Source: DASRDE01 sp035938175 (GTDB lineage Bacteria; Vulcanimicrobiota; Vulcanimicrobiia; Vulcanimicrobiales; Vulcanimicrobiaceae). From it: 64,000 bases of DNA. Of this stretch, positions 26,350 to 34,673 are shown piece after piece. Under the pieces are notes generated by a model that did no database searches, was not told the origin of the DNA, and saw only the letters and a list, made by a program, of their open reading frames with translations. The stretch spans positions 106,370-170,369 of the forward strand of contig DASZHD010000018.1 of the NCBI GenBank assembly GCA_035938175.1, read 5' to 3'. Within the stretch, counting starts at the first letter, position 1; every line of letters starts with the position of its first letter. Both the position numbers and the translations under genes were made by a program.

Positions 26350-27801
26350 GTGACCACGATGATGACCGCAAAGAAGACGCCCATTACCGTCGCCTACGGA
26401 GACGGCATCGGCCCTGAGATCATGGATGCGACGCTGCGGATCATCACCGCCGGCGGCGCGCAGCTCGACATCGAAAACATCGAGATCGGAGAAAGCGTCT
26501 ACAACCGCGGTCTTTCCAACGGAATCGAAGACGCTTCGTGGGAATCGCTGCGGCGCACGAAAGTGTTCTTGAAGGCGCCGATCACGACGCCGCAAGGCGG
26601 CGGCTTCAAATCGCTCAACGTTACGGTGCGCAAGACGCTGGGAATGTATGCCAACGTGCGCCCGTGCGCGTCGCTGTATCCGTTCGTCGCGACGAAGCAT
26701 CCGAACATGAACTTGGTGATCGTGCGCGAGAACGAGGAAGACGTGTACGGCGGCATCGAGCACCGCCAGACCAATCAAGTGACGCAGTGCCTGAAGCTGA
26801 TTTCACGCCCGGGCAGCGAGCGGATCGTGCGCTACGCATTCGAGTATGCGCGGGCCAACCGGCGTAAGAAAGTCACCTGCTTCACCAAAGACAACATCAT
26901 GAAGATCACGGACGGCCTGTTCCACAAGATCTTCGACGAAATCGCTAAGGAATATCCGGACATCGAAAACGAACACTGGATCGTCGACATCGGCGCGGCG
27001 AAAATGGCCGACACGCCCGAAGCGTTCGACGTCCTCGTGATGCCGAATCTCTATGGCGACGTCTTATCCGACGTCGCGGCGCAGATCACCGGTTCCGTCG
27101 GTTTGGCGGGATCCGCGAACATCGGCGATCACTGCTCGATGTTCGAAGCGATTCACGGCTCCGCTCCGCGCCGCGCCGGGCAGAATCTCGCCAACCCGTC
27201 CGGCCTGCTGCACGGTGCGCTACTGATGCTCTCGCACATCGGCCAAGGCGAAATCGCCGAAAAAGCGCACAACGCTTGGCTGCGCACGATCGAAGACGGC
27301 GTGCACACCTACGACATTTTCAAGGAAGGCGTCAGCAAACAGAAAGTCGGGACTCGCGAATTTGCCGATGCCGTCATCGCACGCATGGGTGAAAATCCGC
27401 AAAAACTGGAGCCCGTAGAGTATGCAAAGGGCGCCCAAATGGACATCTCCGCCCGTGCCGAAGGTGCGCGCGCCGCAAAGGAACACGTTGGGGTCGACGT
27501 GTTCATCGATCTGCCGGGCGGCAACCCCGATCGCATCGCGCAAAGTCTATCGTCGGTGGCCGTTCCGGGCACGCGCTTGACCGTGATCAGCAATCGCGGC
27601 ACCAAAGTATGGCCGCAGGGCAACCCGGATACGTTTTGGAGCGATCATTGGTGCTGCCGTTTTGAAGGGCGGCCGTTCAACACCGGCCATGTGGTGCAGC
27701 TTATCGAAGCGGTCACGAACGCCGGATTCGACGTGGTAAAAACCGAGGGACTGTACACGTTCGACGGTGCCCGGGGTTTTTCGCTGGCGCAAGGGCAGTA
27801 G
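26350..27801 (+). CDS. icd: Isocitrate dehydrogenase, Thermus-type with C-terminal domain
   Basis: 483 residues, start GTG at 26350 with AAGGAG 9 nt upstream. Oxidises isocitrate to 2-oxoglutarate. Core motifs: YGDGIGPEIM, APITTPQGGGFKSLNVTVRK, LGMYANVRPC, IVRENEEDVYGGIEHRQ, VMPNLYGDVLSDVAAQITG, AIHGSAPRRAGQNLANP. After the core, ~145 extra residues (from about 340) form the C-terminal domain found in Thermus thermophilus-like isocitrate dehydrogenases of ~496 residues. Cofactor preference is not obvious by eye. Confidence 0.93.
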   Translation: MTTMMTAKKTPITVAYGDGIGPEIMDATLRIITAGGAQLDIENIEIGESVYNRGLSNGIEDASWESLRRTKVFLKAPITTPQGGGFKSLNVTVRKTLGMYANVRPCASLYPFVATKHPNMNLVIVRENEEDVYGGIEHRQTNQVTQCLKLISRPGSERIVRYAFEYARANRRKKVTCFTKDNIMKITDGLFHKIFDEIAKEYPDIENEHWIVDIGAAKMADTPEAFDVLVMPNLYGDVLSDVAAQITGSVGLAGSANIGDHCSMFEAIHGSAPRRAGQNLANPSGLLHGALLMLSHIGQGEIAEKAHNAWLRTIEDGVHTYDIFKEGVSKQKVGTREFADAVIARMGENPQKLEPVEYAKGAQMDISARAEGARAAKEHVGVDVFIDLPGGNPDRIAQSLSSVAVPGTRLTVISNRGTKVWPQGNPDTFWSDHWCCRFEGRPFNTGHVVQLIEAVTNAGFDVVKTEGLYTFDGARGFSLAQGQ

Positions 27802-27807
27802 CCGCGC

Positions 27808-28554
27808 ATGCCTGTGCCGCCCGTGCCGGTGCAGGTTTTGCAACGTGCCCAGCAGGTGTGGCACGCGCAACAGCTGCCGCCCTACGTGCAGTTCACAAGC
27901 CGCGTGCAGGATCGCGACGATCCGGTACTCGTCATCATCCGCACGTCGGACGGCGCCGCGTATACTCGAACCCTGCCGCAGAATCCCGACGGCCGCGTCT
28001 ATGTGGCGCCCGGAGTACGTCTGACGGGCCCCTACGGCGCCCCGCTCGGCTTCTGCGTCAGCATGGTGCATTGCAGCGGCGTATTACAGGCGGACCCGTT
28101 TTCGCTGCCGCCTGCACAGCCCGAGGATCAAAAAGTGATTGCCTCGGTACACGCCTACGCCGATGCATATGCCGTGAGTTTCGGTCCTTCGACGCGTTTT
28201 CACGGCCGGCACGTATACGATCTGGTTCTCCAGCCGCGTTACGATCCGCGGCGTTATGAGATTCGCGACATGCTCATCGATGCTTCGGATTACCGCATGT
28301 GGCAGATTACGTATGAGGTTCCGAGCGGCCAATCCGCGGTGACGATCCGTTACGACTTCGGCCCCGTTCCGGATTCGGACAACGTCTGGTACTTACAGTT
28401 CATCTGCGTGTACTCGCCGCAGCGGGCGAATCGCTCCCCCGGCGGATGCACGCTTGCATCCACGAGCCTCTGGAATTTCGCGCTGCCCGCATCGGTACCG
28501 GACTGGTACTTCGACCCGCAACAATATAAAGAGCACGAAGAATCTACGCAATAA
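27808..28554 (+). CDS. Unknown protein, 248 residues
   Basis: No signal peptide, membrane helix or named domain that I recognise. The sequence is rich in aromatic residues and proline and looks mostly beta (VLVIIRTSDGAAY, RHVYDLVLQPRYD, WQITYEVPSGQSAVTIRYDF). The pattern VYDLVLQPRYDPRRYEIRDMLID, followed by a WQITYEV strand, recalls outer-membrane lipoprotein-sorting or LolA-like beta sheets, but no lipobox is present. It starts 6 bp after icd and ends 3 bp before the convergent UbiB gene. Function unknown. Confidence 0.75.
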   Translation: MPVPPVPVQVLQRAQQVWHAQQLPPYVQFTSRVQDRDDPVLVIIRTSDGAAYTRTLPQNPDGRVYVAPGVRLTGPYGAPLGFCVSMVHCSGVLQADPFSLPPAQPEDQKVIASVHAYADAYAVSFGPSTRFHGRHVYDLVLQPRYDPRRYEIRDMLIDASDYRMWQITYEVPSGQSAVTIRYDFGPVPDSDNVWYLQFICVYSPQRANRSPGGCTLASTSLWNFALPASVPDWYFDPQQYKEHEESTQ

Positions 28555-28557
28555 GGG

Positions 28558-30168
28558 TCATCGCCGTAAAGCCACGAGCGTACGCACGACGTGCAGCATC
28601 GCGGCCGCAAATGCCACCCAGAAGATCACCCCAATCCACGTTTGCCAGCCCTGCGGGTGGTAGAACAGCATCACGATTGCAAGACCGACGATGCACGCGG
28701 ACGCCAGCATCGATGCGTTCGCGCGTTCGACCGCGCGTTCGAAGCGTTTGAGAATCGTTTCGACGTCTTCTACGCGCGTCCAAACCCGAAGATTTCCGCG
28801 TTCTACCTCGCCCATCACGCGGTCGATTCGTCGCGGCAGTTCGATGCTCAACTGCGCCGCATCGCGTGCCGAGTCGCGAAGGCGATCGCTCCACTCCTCG
28901 CCGGAACCGGTGCCGAAGGCCAATTTTGCCGCAAGCGGCTCGAGATATTCGCTCAGGCTCGCGTCGGGATCGATCGCGCGCAACAAGCCCTCGCACATCA
29001 TCAGCGCCTTGAAAAGCAGCGCCAGATTCGCAGGCAGTCGCAAACCGAAGCGCCGGAATATCTCCAGCAAATCTCCGATGGCGTCGCCGAACGAGAGCTC
29101 TTCCAGCGATACTGCTACGTACTGCTCCAGCAAGCGGTCCAGTTCGGCGCTCAAGCCTGCGCGATCGACCGGACGCAAGGGCGCCGTGATTTCGACGACC
29201 CGATCCGCCAGCCGTTCGGCATCGCGGCGTTCCATTGCGATAAGCACGTCGGCCACGCGCCGGCGCATCTCCGGCGTCAGCCGTCCGACCATCCCGAAGT
29301 CGACGACGGCGACCGACGCGTCTGCCGTTACTGAAAAATTTCCGGCGTGCGGGTCGGCGTGGAAAACACCGAGCGAAAACACGGGCTCCAACACGAATCG
29401 CGCCACGCGTCCCGCAACGGTTTTGCGCCGCCGTTTGGGGAACGCGGCGATCTCGCTCAGATCCATACCGCTTACGCGCGTCATGGTGATCACGTGCGAT
29501 GTCGAATAGCGATCGATTACCTCGGGAAGTGCGTAGCCGCGCTGCTCGGCGAATTCGTCTCGAAAGAGTTTGACGTTCGCCGCCTCGCGGCGGTAATCGA
29601 GCTCCGCGCGCAGCGTATCGCCGAACTCACGCATGAGTCCGCGCGCATCGTACTGTGCGAGAAATTCGAACCGGTCCGACCACGTGTCGATGAGATCCGA
29701 AAGAATTTCGAGATCGATGTCCACCAAGCGGTCGACGCCGGGCTTGCAGACTTTGACGACGACTTGCCGTCCGTCCGCAAGCGTGGCTGCATGAACCTGA
29801 CCGATGGAGGCGGCCGCCAGCGGCGTGCGATCGAACGTGCGGAAGAGATCCGCCGGAGGCGCCCCGAGCTCGTCTTCGATGACGCGCTCGATTTCTTCGG
29901 CCGGTACCGGGGAAGCGGAGTCTTGCAGCTTGCGCAGTTCGATGCGATACGGCTCGGGAAGCACGTCGCCTCGCGTTGCGAGTACTTGACCGAGCTTGAT
30001 GAACGTCGTCCCGAGTTCTTCGCACACTTCACGCAGGTGACGCGCGCGTTCCGCTTCGTCACCGTGAGCTACGACGCCGATCCCGTGCCGGGCGAGCGTC
30101 GCCATGACCTGCCGGTACCGTTGCCCTTTGTTGCGCGGCGCCGGCTCGGATGCCGTCCGTTCCTCCAT
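28558..30168 (-). CDS. UbiB/ABC1 atypical kinase family protein
   Basis: 536 residues. Family motifs: FIKLGQVLATRGDVLP (the KxGQ N-terminal motif), PLAAASIGQVHAATL (Ala-rich loop replacing the P-loop), VVVKVCKPG (nucleotide-binding Lys), MTRVSGMDL, FHADPHAGNF (catalytic loop) and VVDFGMVGRL (metal-binding DFG). Two C-terminal helices (SACIVGLAIVMLFY, WIGVIFWVAFAAAML) anchor it in the membrane. Members support ubiquinone or other isoprenoid-lipid metabolism through ATPase activity. No ubiquinone genes are adjacent, so the lipid is unknown. Confidence 0.93.
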   Translation of the reverse strand: MEERTASEPAPRNKGQRYRQVMATLARHGIGVVAHGDEAERARHLREVCEELGTTFIKLGQVLATRGDVLPEPYRIELRKLQDSASPVPAEEIERVIEDELGAPPADLFRTFDRTPLAAASIGQVHAATLADGRQVVVKVCKPGVDRLVDIDLEILSDLIDTWSDRFEFLAQYDARGLMREFGDTLRAELDYRREAANVKLFRDEFAEQRGYALPEVIDRYSTSHVITMTRVSGMDLSEIAAFPKRRRKTVAGRVARFVLEPVFSLGVFHADPHAGNFSVTADASVAVVDFGMVGRLTPEMRRRVADVLIAMERRDAERLADRVVEITAPLRPVDRAGLSAELDRLLEQYVAVSLEELSFGDAIGDLLEIFRRFGLRLPANLALLFKALMMCEGLLRAIDPDASLSEYLEPLAAKLAFGTGSGEEWSDRLRDSARDAAQLSIELPRRIDRVMGEVERGNLRVWTRVEDVETILKRFERAVERANASMLASACIVGLAIVMLFYHPQGWQTWIGVIFWVAFAAAMLHVVRTLVALRR

Positions 30169-30260
30169 ACTGCCGAACGGTTATTCCCGTTTCGGCGCCG
30201 ATACCACATCGGTGTACAGTCCGTGAGGATTCGGGCGCCCTTGTACCGCATTGAGCGGGC

Positions 30261-32540
30261 ATGACGCTGCTTGCCTGTGTACTAGCGGGTCAGCTCGTCG
30301 CGCAAGACGGGCGCGACAAGCTGATCGTGCGCTTCGTCGCACCGAACGTCGTGCGCGTTCACTACGAACCGGATGGATTCACTTCACCTCAAACGCTCGT
30401 ACTCAGTCCGCATCCGAATTTCGTGAACGTGCCTGCAGCCTGCAGCTACGACGGAACGGCATACCGGCTGGGCACGCCGCAACTCCGCGTAACCGTGTAC
30501 ACGCATCCGATTCGCATCGACGTCTCCGGCAACGCCGGGACGCCGTTTCTCTCGAACGGATCCTTTTCGCGCGGGTCCCTACGTTTCGATCACGATGCGA
30601 ACGGAAATTTCTACGGAATCGACGGCTTCAGTCTGCCCGGATCGAATGTCGACGTTCACCAGGATCCGCGAAACGGCGTCCTTCGCTTCGGCGGACGCGT
30701 TGCGGCAAACGCGCAAGGCGACGGCGGCGCACCGCTCGTGTATACCACGACATATGGAATGCTCGTGGATTCGAATGGCGGAGATTTTTCGATCGACGGC
30801 CCTTCGCTGCGTTTCTCGCACGGATCGCGCGCGGACGTCGACGCATTCTTCATCGCGGGTACGCCGGAAGACGTCATGGCCGCGGTGGGAGCGATTTCCG
30901 GTACGCCCCCGATGTCGCCGAAGTGGACGCTCGGGTTTTTGAACAGCCAATGGGGAACGACGGAGCCGCTCGTGCGCGGCTACGTGAAAACGTACCGTGA
31001 AAAACAGATTCCGCTCGATGCGTTCATCCTGGATTTCGATTGGAAAGCGTGGGGCGAGGACGATTACGGCGAGTGGCGGTGGAACAGTACGAGCGGCGCC
31101 GGGAACGTCGACCCCGACAAGTTTCCCGGCGGTGCTTCCGGACGATTCGCGAACGAGATGGCCGCGCAAGGCGTTCGTTTGGCCGGCATCCTCAAACCGC
31201 GTATTCTGCTCACCAACTCGCAAGGAGAGCCGACACAGGCCGCAGCGTTTGCAACGAGCCGTGGATTTTGGTATCCCGAAGCGCCGTATCCGGATTATTT
31301 CAGCAAGCGGCTTGCCCGAGACATCGACTTTTCCAAGGCCGGCGCGCGCCGCTGGTTTTGGCAGCATACGCTGCCTGCATACCGCTCAGGCATTGTCGGC
31401 TTCTGGAACGACGAGGCCGATATGCACGACGGCTTCGCGTTCGACAATTTTCAATTTGCGAACATGGAGCGCGCGCTGTACGAAGGCGCGCGCAGTTCCG
31501 GAAATACGCGCGTCTGGTCGCTGAACCGCAACTTCTACTTGGGCGCGCAGCGCTACGCGTATGCGGAATGGTCCGGCGACATCAGCTTCGGCTTTGACTC
31601 CATGCTGGATCAATCGACCCGCATGCTTTCCACGATCGATCTCGGAGAAGTGAAATGGAGCATGGACACCGGCGGCTTTTTCGGCACCCCGACGCCCGAA
31701 AACTACGCTCGCTGGATGCAGTTCGCGGCATTCGTTCCGATAATGCGCGTGCACTGCACGTTGGGCCAGCACCGCCAGCCGTGGTATTTCGGCCCGGCGG
31801 CGGAGCAAGTCGCCAAACGCGCCATTCTGCTGCGGCACACACTTCTTCCGTACATCTACAGCTACGATCGCGAAGCGTACGAACGCAACGTGGGGCTCGT
31901 GCGCCCGTTATTCTGGGAATACCCGAATGACGCGACGGATACGATTCCGTACGTCAACGATGAATGGATGTTCGGCAAGTGGCTCTTGGTCGCGCCGGTA
32001 TTCGGTGAAGGACAAGCGCATCGCAGCGTCTTCTTGCCTCCGGGAACGTGGATCGACTACTTTCGCGGGAAGCAGTATTCGGGGAAGCAATGGATCTCGT
32101 ATCGGGTCAATCCCGATACCTGGAACGACGTTCCGCTCTTCATCCGCGCCGGCGCCATCATTCCGACTATGGTGCCGCAGCAGTACGTCGGCGAGCACCC
32201 CGTACGCGAGGTTACGGTGGACGTGTTTCCCTCTCGGGCGACATCGGACTTTGAGTATTACGATGATGACGGGAGCACCTACGCGTACGAATCGGGTGCA
32301 TACTTCAAGCAGCGAATCAGCGCACAGTTAACAGTGGAGGGCGCGCGCGTGACGTTCGGCGCGCCCGCCGGGACATATAAACCGGCGCTCGCACAGTACG
32401 TAGTTCGCATTCATGCGCCCGCCAAGACGGTGCTTGTGGACAGCACGCCGCGGCGCACGCAAATTACAAAGGACCGGTACGGTGCCGTGACGGTCGTGCG
32501 GGTAACGGCAGGCGTGCGGCATTCGATCGTGCTACGATAG
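30261..32540 (+). CDS. Glycoside hydrolase family 31 protein, secreted
   Basis: 759 residues with a short hydrophobic N-terminus (MTLLACVLAGQLVAQ). The GH31 barrel is clear: PKWTLGFLNSQWG, IPLDAFILDFDWKAWG, GFWNDEADM (nucleophile Asp region; usual form WxDMNE), YAEWSGDISFGFDSM (acid/base Asp), and MDTGGFFGTPTPENYARWMQFAAFVPIMRVHC. C-terminal beta domains contain VDVFPSRATSDFEYYDDDGSTY. The family includes alpha-glucosidases and alpha-xylosidases; substrate not assignable by eye. It diverges from the UbiB gene across 92 bp. Confidence 0.92.
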   Translation: MTLLACVLAGQLVAQDGRDKLIVRFVAPNVVRVHYEPDGFTSPQTLVLSPHPNFVNVPAACSYDGTAYRLGTPQLRVTVYTHPIRIDVSGNAGTPFLSNGSFSRGSLRFDHDANGNFYGIDGFSLPGSNVDVHQDPRNGVLRFGGRVAANAQGDGGAPLVYTTTYGMLVDSNGGDFSIDGPSLRFSHGSRADVDAFFIAGTPEDVMAAVGAISGTPPMSPKWTLGFLNSQWGTTEPLVRGYVKTYREKQIPLDAFILDFDWKAWGEDDYGEWRWNSTSGAGNVDPDKFPGGASGRFANEMAAQGVRLAGILKPRILLTNSQGEPTQAAAFATSRGFWYPEAPYPDYFSKRLARDIDFSKAGARRWFWQHTLPAYRSGIVGFWNDEADMHDGFAFDNFQFANMERALYEGARSSGNTRVWSLNRNFYLGAQRYAYAEWSGDISFGFDSMLDQSTRMLSTIDLGEVKWSMDTGGFFGTPTPENYARWMQFAAFVPIMRVHCTLGQHRQPWYFGPAAEQVAKRAILLRHTLLPYIYSYDREAYERNVGLVRPLFWEYPNDATDTIPYVNDEWMFGKWLLVAPVFGEGQAHRSVFLPPGTWIDYFRGKQYSGKQWISYRVNPDTWNDVPLFIRAGAIIPTMVPQQYVGEHPVREVTVDVFPSRATSDFEYYDDDGSTYAYESGAYFKQRISAQLTVEGARVTFGAPAGTYKPALAQYVVRIHAPAKTVLVDSTPRRTQITKDRYGAVTVVRVTAGVRHSIVLR

Positions 32541-32548
32541 CCAGGCGC

Positions 32549-33430
32549 ATGCGAATCGTCAGCTTGCTCCCCAGCGCAACAGAAATTCTGTTTGGAATCG
32601 GCGCGGGGTCGGACGTCGCCGGTATCACGCATGAATGCGATTATCCGCCCGAAGCACAATCTCTGCCGCGCCTGACGGCGTCGGCGTTGCCGCAGGCCGC
32701 ACGCGCGTCGGAGATCGACCGTCACGTCCGCAAGGCACTCCACCAAGGCTCCAGCCTGTATTCGCTGGACAGCGATCTGCTGGAGCAGTTGGCGCCGGAC
32801 CTGATCGTCACGCAAGAGTTGTGCGAGGTGTGCGCGGTATCGTATTCGATCGTCGATCGCGCCGTGCGCCGTTTAAACAGCGACGCGCGCATCGTTTCGT
32901 TGGAGCCGAGTTCGCTGGAAGACGTGTATGCGATGATCCTGACCCTCGGCGAACTGACGGATCGTGTCGAAGGCGCGCGCGATCTCGTGCAGACGCTGGG
33001 AGCGCGCGAGACGGCGGTTCGCGAAAAGGTCACCCGTGAAAAGGCGCGCAGCTCGATCGAACCCCGCACCCTCGTACTGGAATGGACCGACCCGCCGATG
33101 AGCGCGGGCCATTGGACGCCGGGCCTCGTTGAAGCCGCCGGCGGCATCTGCGTGCTGGGAAATCCCGGCCGCAATTCGCAAACGCTGACGTGGGACGCAA
33201 TTGCACAAGCCGATCCCGACGCAATAATCGTCGCACCGTGCGGCTTCGATCTCGCGGCGACGGAGCGCGCTATCGGCGAATTGGGAAACGTGCCGGTGTG
33301 GAACGCGCTACGGGCCGTTCGCGGCAACCGGGTGTACGCGGTCGACGGCAATGCGTACGTGAATCGCCCCGGACCGCGTCTCGTGGATACGATCGAAATT
33401 TTCTACGAGCTGCTGCATCCGGCGGGATGA
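32549..33430 (+). CDS. BtuF-like periplasmic-binding-fold protein, cytosolic form
   Basis: 293 residues. Begins MRIVSLLPSATEILFGIG and continues DLIVTQELCEVCAVSY, AGHWTPGLVEAAGG, DAIIVAPCGFD and VNRPGPRLVDTIEIFYEL, the pattern of cobalamin/heme-type class III binding proteins (PF01497). There is no signal peptide or lipobox, so this copy would stay in the cytoplasm. Such signal-less BtuF relatives are common, and their ligand is unproved. Cobalamin would fit the B12-dependent NrdJ encoded 11 kb away (inference). It starts 8 bp after the GH31 gene. Confidence 0.82.
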   Translation: MRIVSLLPSATEILFGIGAGSDVAGITHECDYPPEAQSLPRLTASALPQAARASEIDRHVRKALHQGSSLYSLDSDLLEQLAPDLIVTQELCEVCAVSYSIVDRAVRRLNSDARIVSLEPSSLEDVYAMILTLGELTDRVEGARDLVQTLGARETAVREKVTREKARSSIEPRTLVLEWTDPPMSAGHWTPGLVEAAGGICVLGNPGRNSQTLTWDAIAQADPDAIIVAPCGFDLAATERAIGELGNVPVWNALRAVRGNRVYAVDGNAYVNRPGPRLVDTIEIFYELLHPAG

Positions 33431-33442
33431 GTGACGCCGTCG

Positions 33443-34042
33443 CTACAAGTGTGACACATCGTTCAGCAGCAGCAGTTCGTTGCCGTCGGGCTCGAGGCGA
33501 ACGCGCGTAATGCTGGCCGGCGTGAAGCGAACGGCGAGCAATTCCTGGGTGTCGGCCTGCGGATCGCTGAACAGATGGTGCAGCATCGCGTGAAGCGGAC
33601 CCGCGTGCGTCACAATCAGCGCATTTTGCACGCCCGACGCGCGCATTTCGTCAAGTGCCTCGCCGACGCGTTCACGCACTTGATCGAACGTCTCGCCGCC
33701 GGGCGGTGCGTACGATCGCGCGCTGGCTGCGCCTTGTGCCGCGCGCTCGGGCCAGCGCTGCAGAATTTGTTCCCACGTCAAGCCTTCCCACTCGCCGAAG
33801 GCGAACTCGCGCCAGCGCGGATCGGCTTTCACCGGCGTCGCCGTTCGCACGGCGCGCGCCGTTTCCATCGCGCGTACCAGATCGCTGCTGACGACGCTAT
33901 CGAACGTTTCGCGCGCCAGTGCGCGGGCGACCGCGCGAGCTTGCAAACGGCCTTGGCCATTCAACGGAATGTCGGACTGGCCTTGAAAGCGGCGTTCGCG
34001 GTTCCAATCCGTTTCGCCGTGGCGGACGAAGGTCAGGGTCAA
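33443..34042 (-). CDS. Histidine phosphatase (dPGM/phosphoserine phosphatase-like), second of pair
   Basis: 199 residues if started at the TTG at 34042, which overlaps the preceding stop by 4 nt (TTGA); longer in-frame extensions overlap the neighbour heavily. The RHG motif (LTFVRHGETDWNRE), FGEWEGLTWEQI, PPGGETFDQVRERVGEAL and the second catalytic His (ALIVTHAGPLHAML) are intact. The superfamily covers phosphoglycerate mutases, alpha-ribazole phosphatase and metal-independent phosphoserine phosphatases. Position behind serA and a sister phosphatase favours phosphoserine hydrolysis (inference). Confidence 0.82.
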   Translation of the reverse strand: MTLTFVRHGETDWNRERRFQGQSDIPLNGQGRLQARAVARALARETFDSVVSSDLVRAMETARAVRTATPVKADPRWREFAFGEWEGLTWEQILQRWPERAAQGAASARSYAPPGGETFDQVRERVGEALDEMRASGVQNALIVTHAGPLHAMLHHLFSDPQADTQELLAVRFTPASITRVRLEPDGNELLLLNDVSHL

Positions 34043-34668
34043 AGCGCTTGGCGCTCGGGGTCTGCGGCAAGGCCGGCCAAGTGCCCGTCGACGCACTCGC
34101 TGCGCAACGTCCAGGTGTTGCCTTCGACGTCGAATTCACTGTACGCGCCATTGAGAGCACGCACGGTTCGCAGCTGATCGATTCCTCGCCCCGTACGTTC
34201 CAGCAATGCCACGCGAACGACGACGTCGTGCGTCATCAGCAGCGTATCGACCGAGGCATTGAAGGTCGCCACGAAGGTTTTCCACCGGTTCAGCACGTCT
34301 TCCAAGCTCTCGCCGCCCTGGAATTTCACGCGCTCCGGATGCTCGCGCCACTCATAATACAGCTCCGGTTCGGACCGCGCGATTTCTTCGCGGTAGCGTC
34401 CTTCCCACGTCCCGTGCGCGATTTCGATTAACAACGGGTCCGTTTCGACCGGAACGCCGGTTGCGAGCGATAACGGCAAGGCCGTTTGCACGCAGCGCGA
34501 CAACGGACTGGAAACGATCCGCTTGATGCCCTTATCGCGCAGCGCACCGCATAAAGCCGCCGCTTGTGCTTGCCCGAGCGGTGAGAGCGGCGTTTCGAGC
34601 CGTCCTTGATAACGCCCGACGGCGTTCCACGTCGTCTCACCGTGACGAGCGATGCGAATCGGCGCCAC
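34039..34668 (-). CDS. Histidine phosphatase (dPGM/phosphoserine phosphatase-like), first of pair
   Basis: 209 residues starting MAPIRIARHGETTWN, 5 bp after serA. Catalytic RHG, the LETPLSPLGQAQAAAL region, HGTWEGRYREE, GGESLEDVLNRW and the second His in LLMTHDVVVRVAL are all present. It differs from its partner (roughly a quarter identical by eye), so the pair is not a recent duplication. Metal-independent phosphoserine phosphatase of Hydrogenobacter is built from two related dPGM-like subunits (PspA/PspB), which this arrangement resembles. Confidence 0.85.
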   Translation of the reverse strand: MAPIRIARHGETTWNAVGRYQGRLETPLSPLGQAQAAALCGALRDKGIKRIVSSPLSRCVQTALPLSLATGVPVETDPLLIEIAHGTWEGRYREEIARSEPELYYEWREHPERVKFQGGESLEDVLNRWKTFVATFNASVDTLLMTHDVVVRVALLERTGRGIDQLRTVRALNGAYSEFDVEGNTWTLRSECVDGHLAGLAADPERQAL

Positions 34669-34673
34669 TCGAA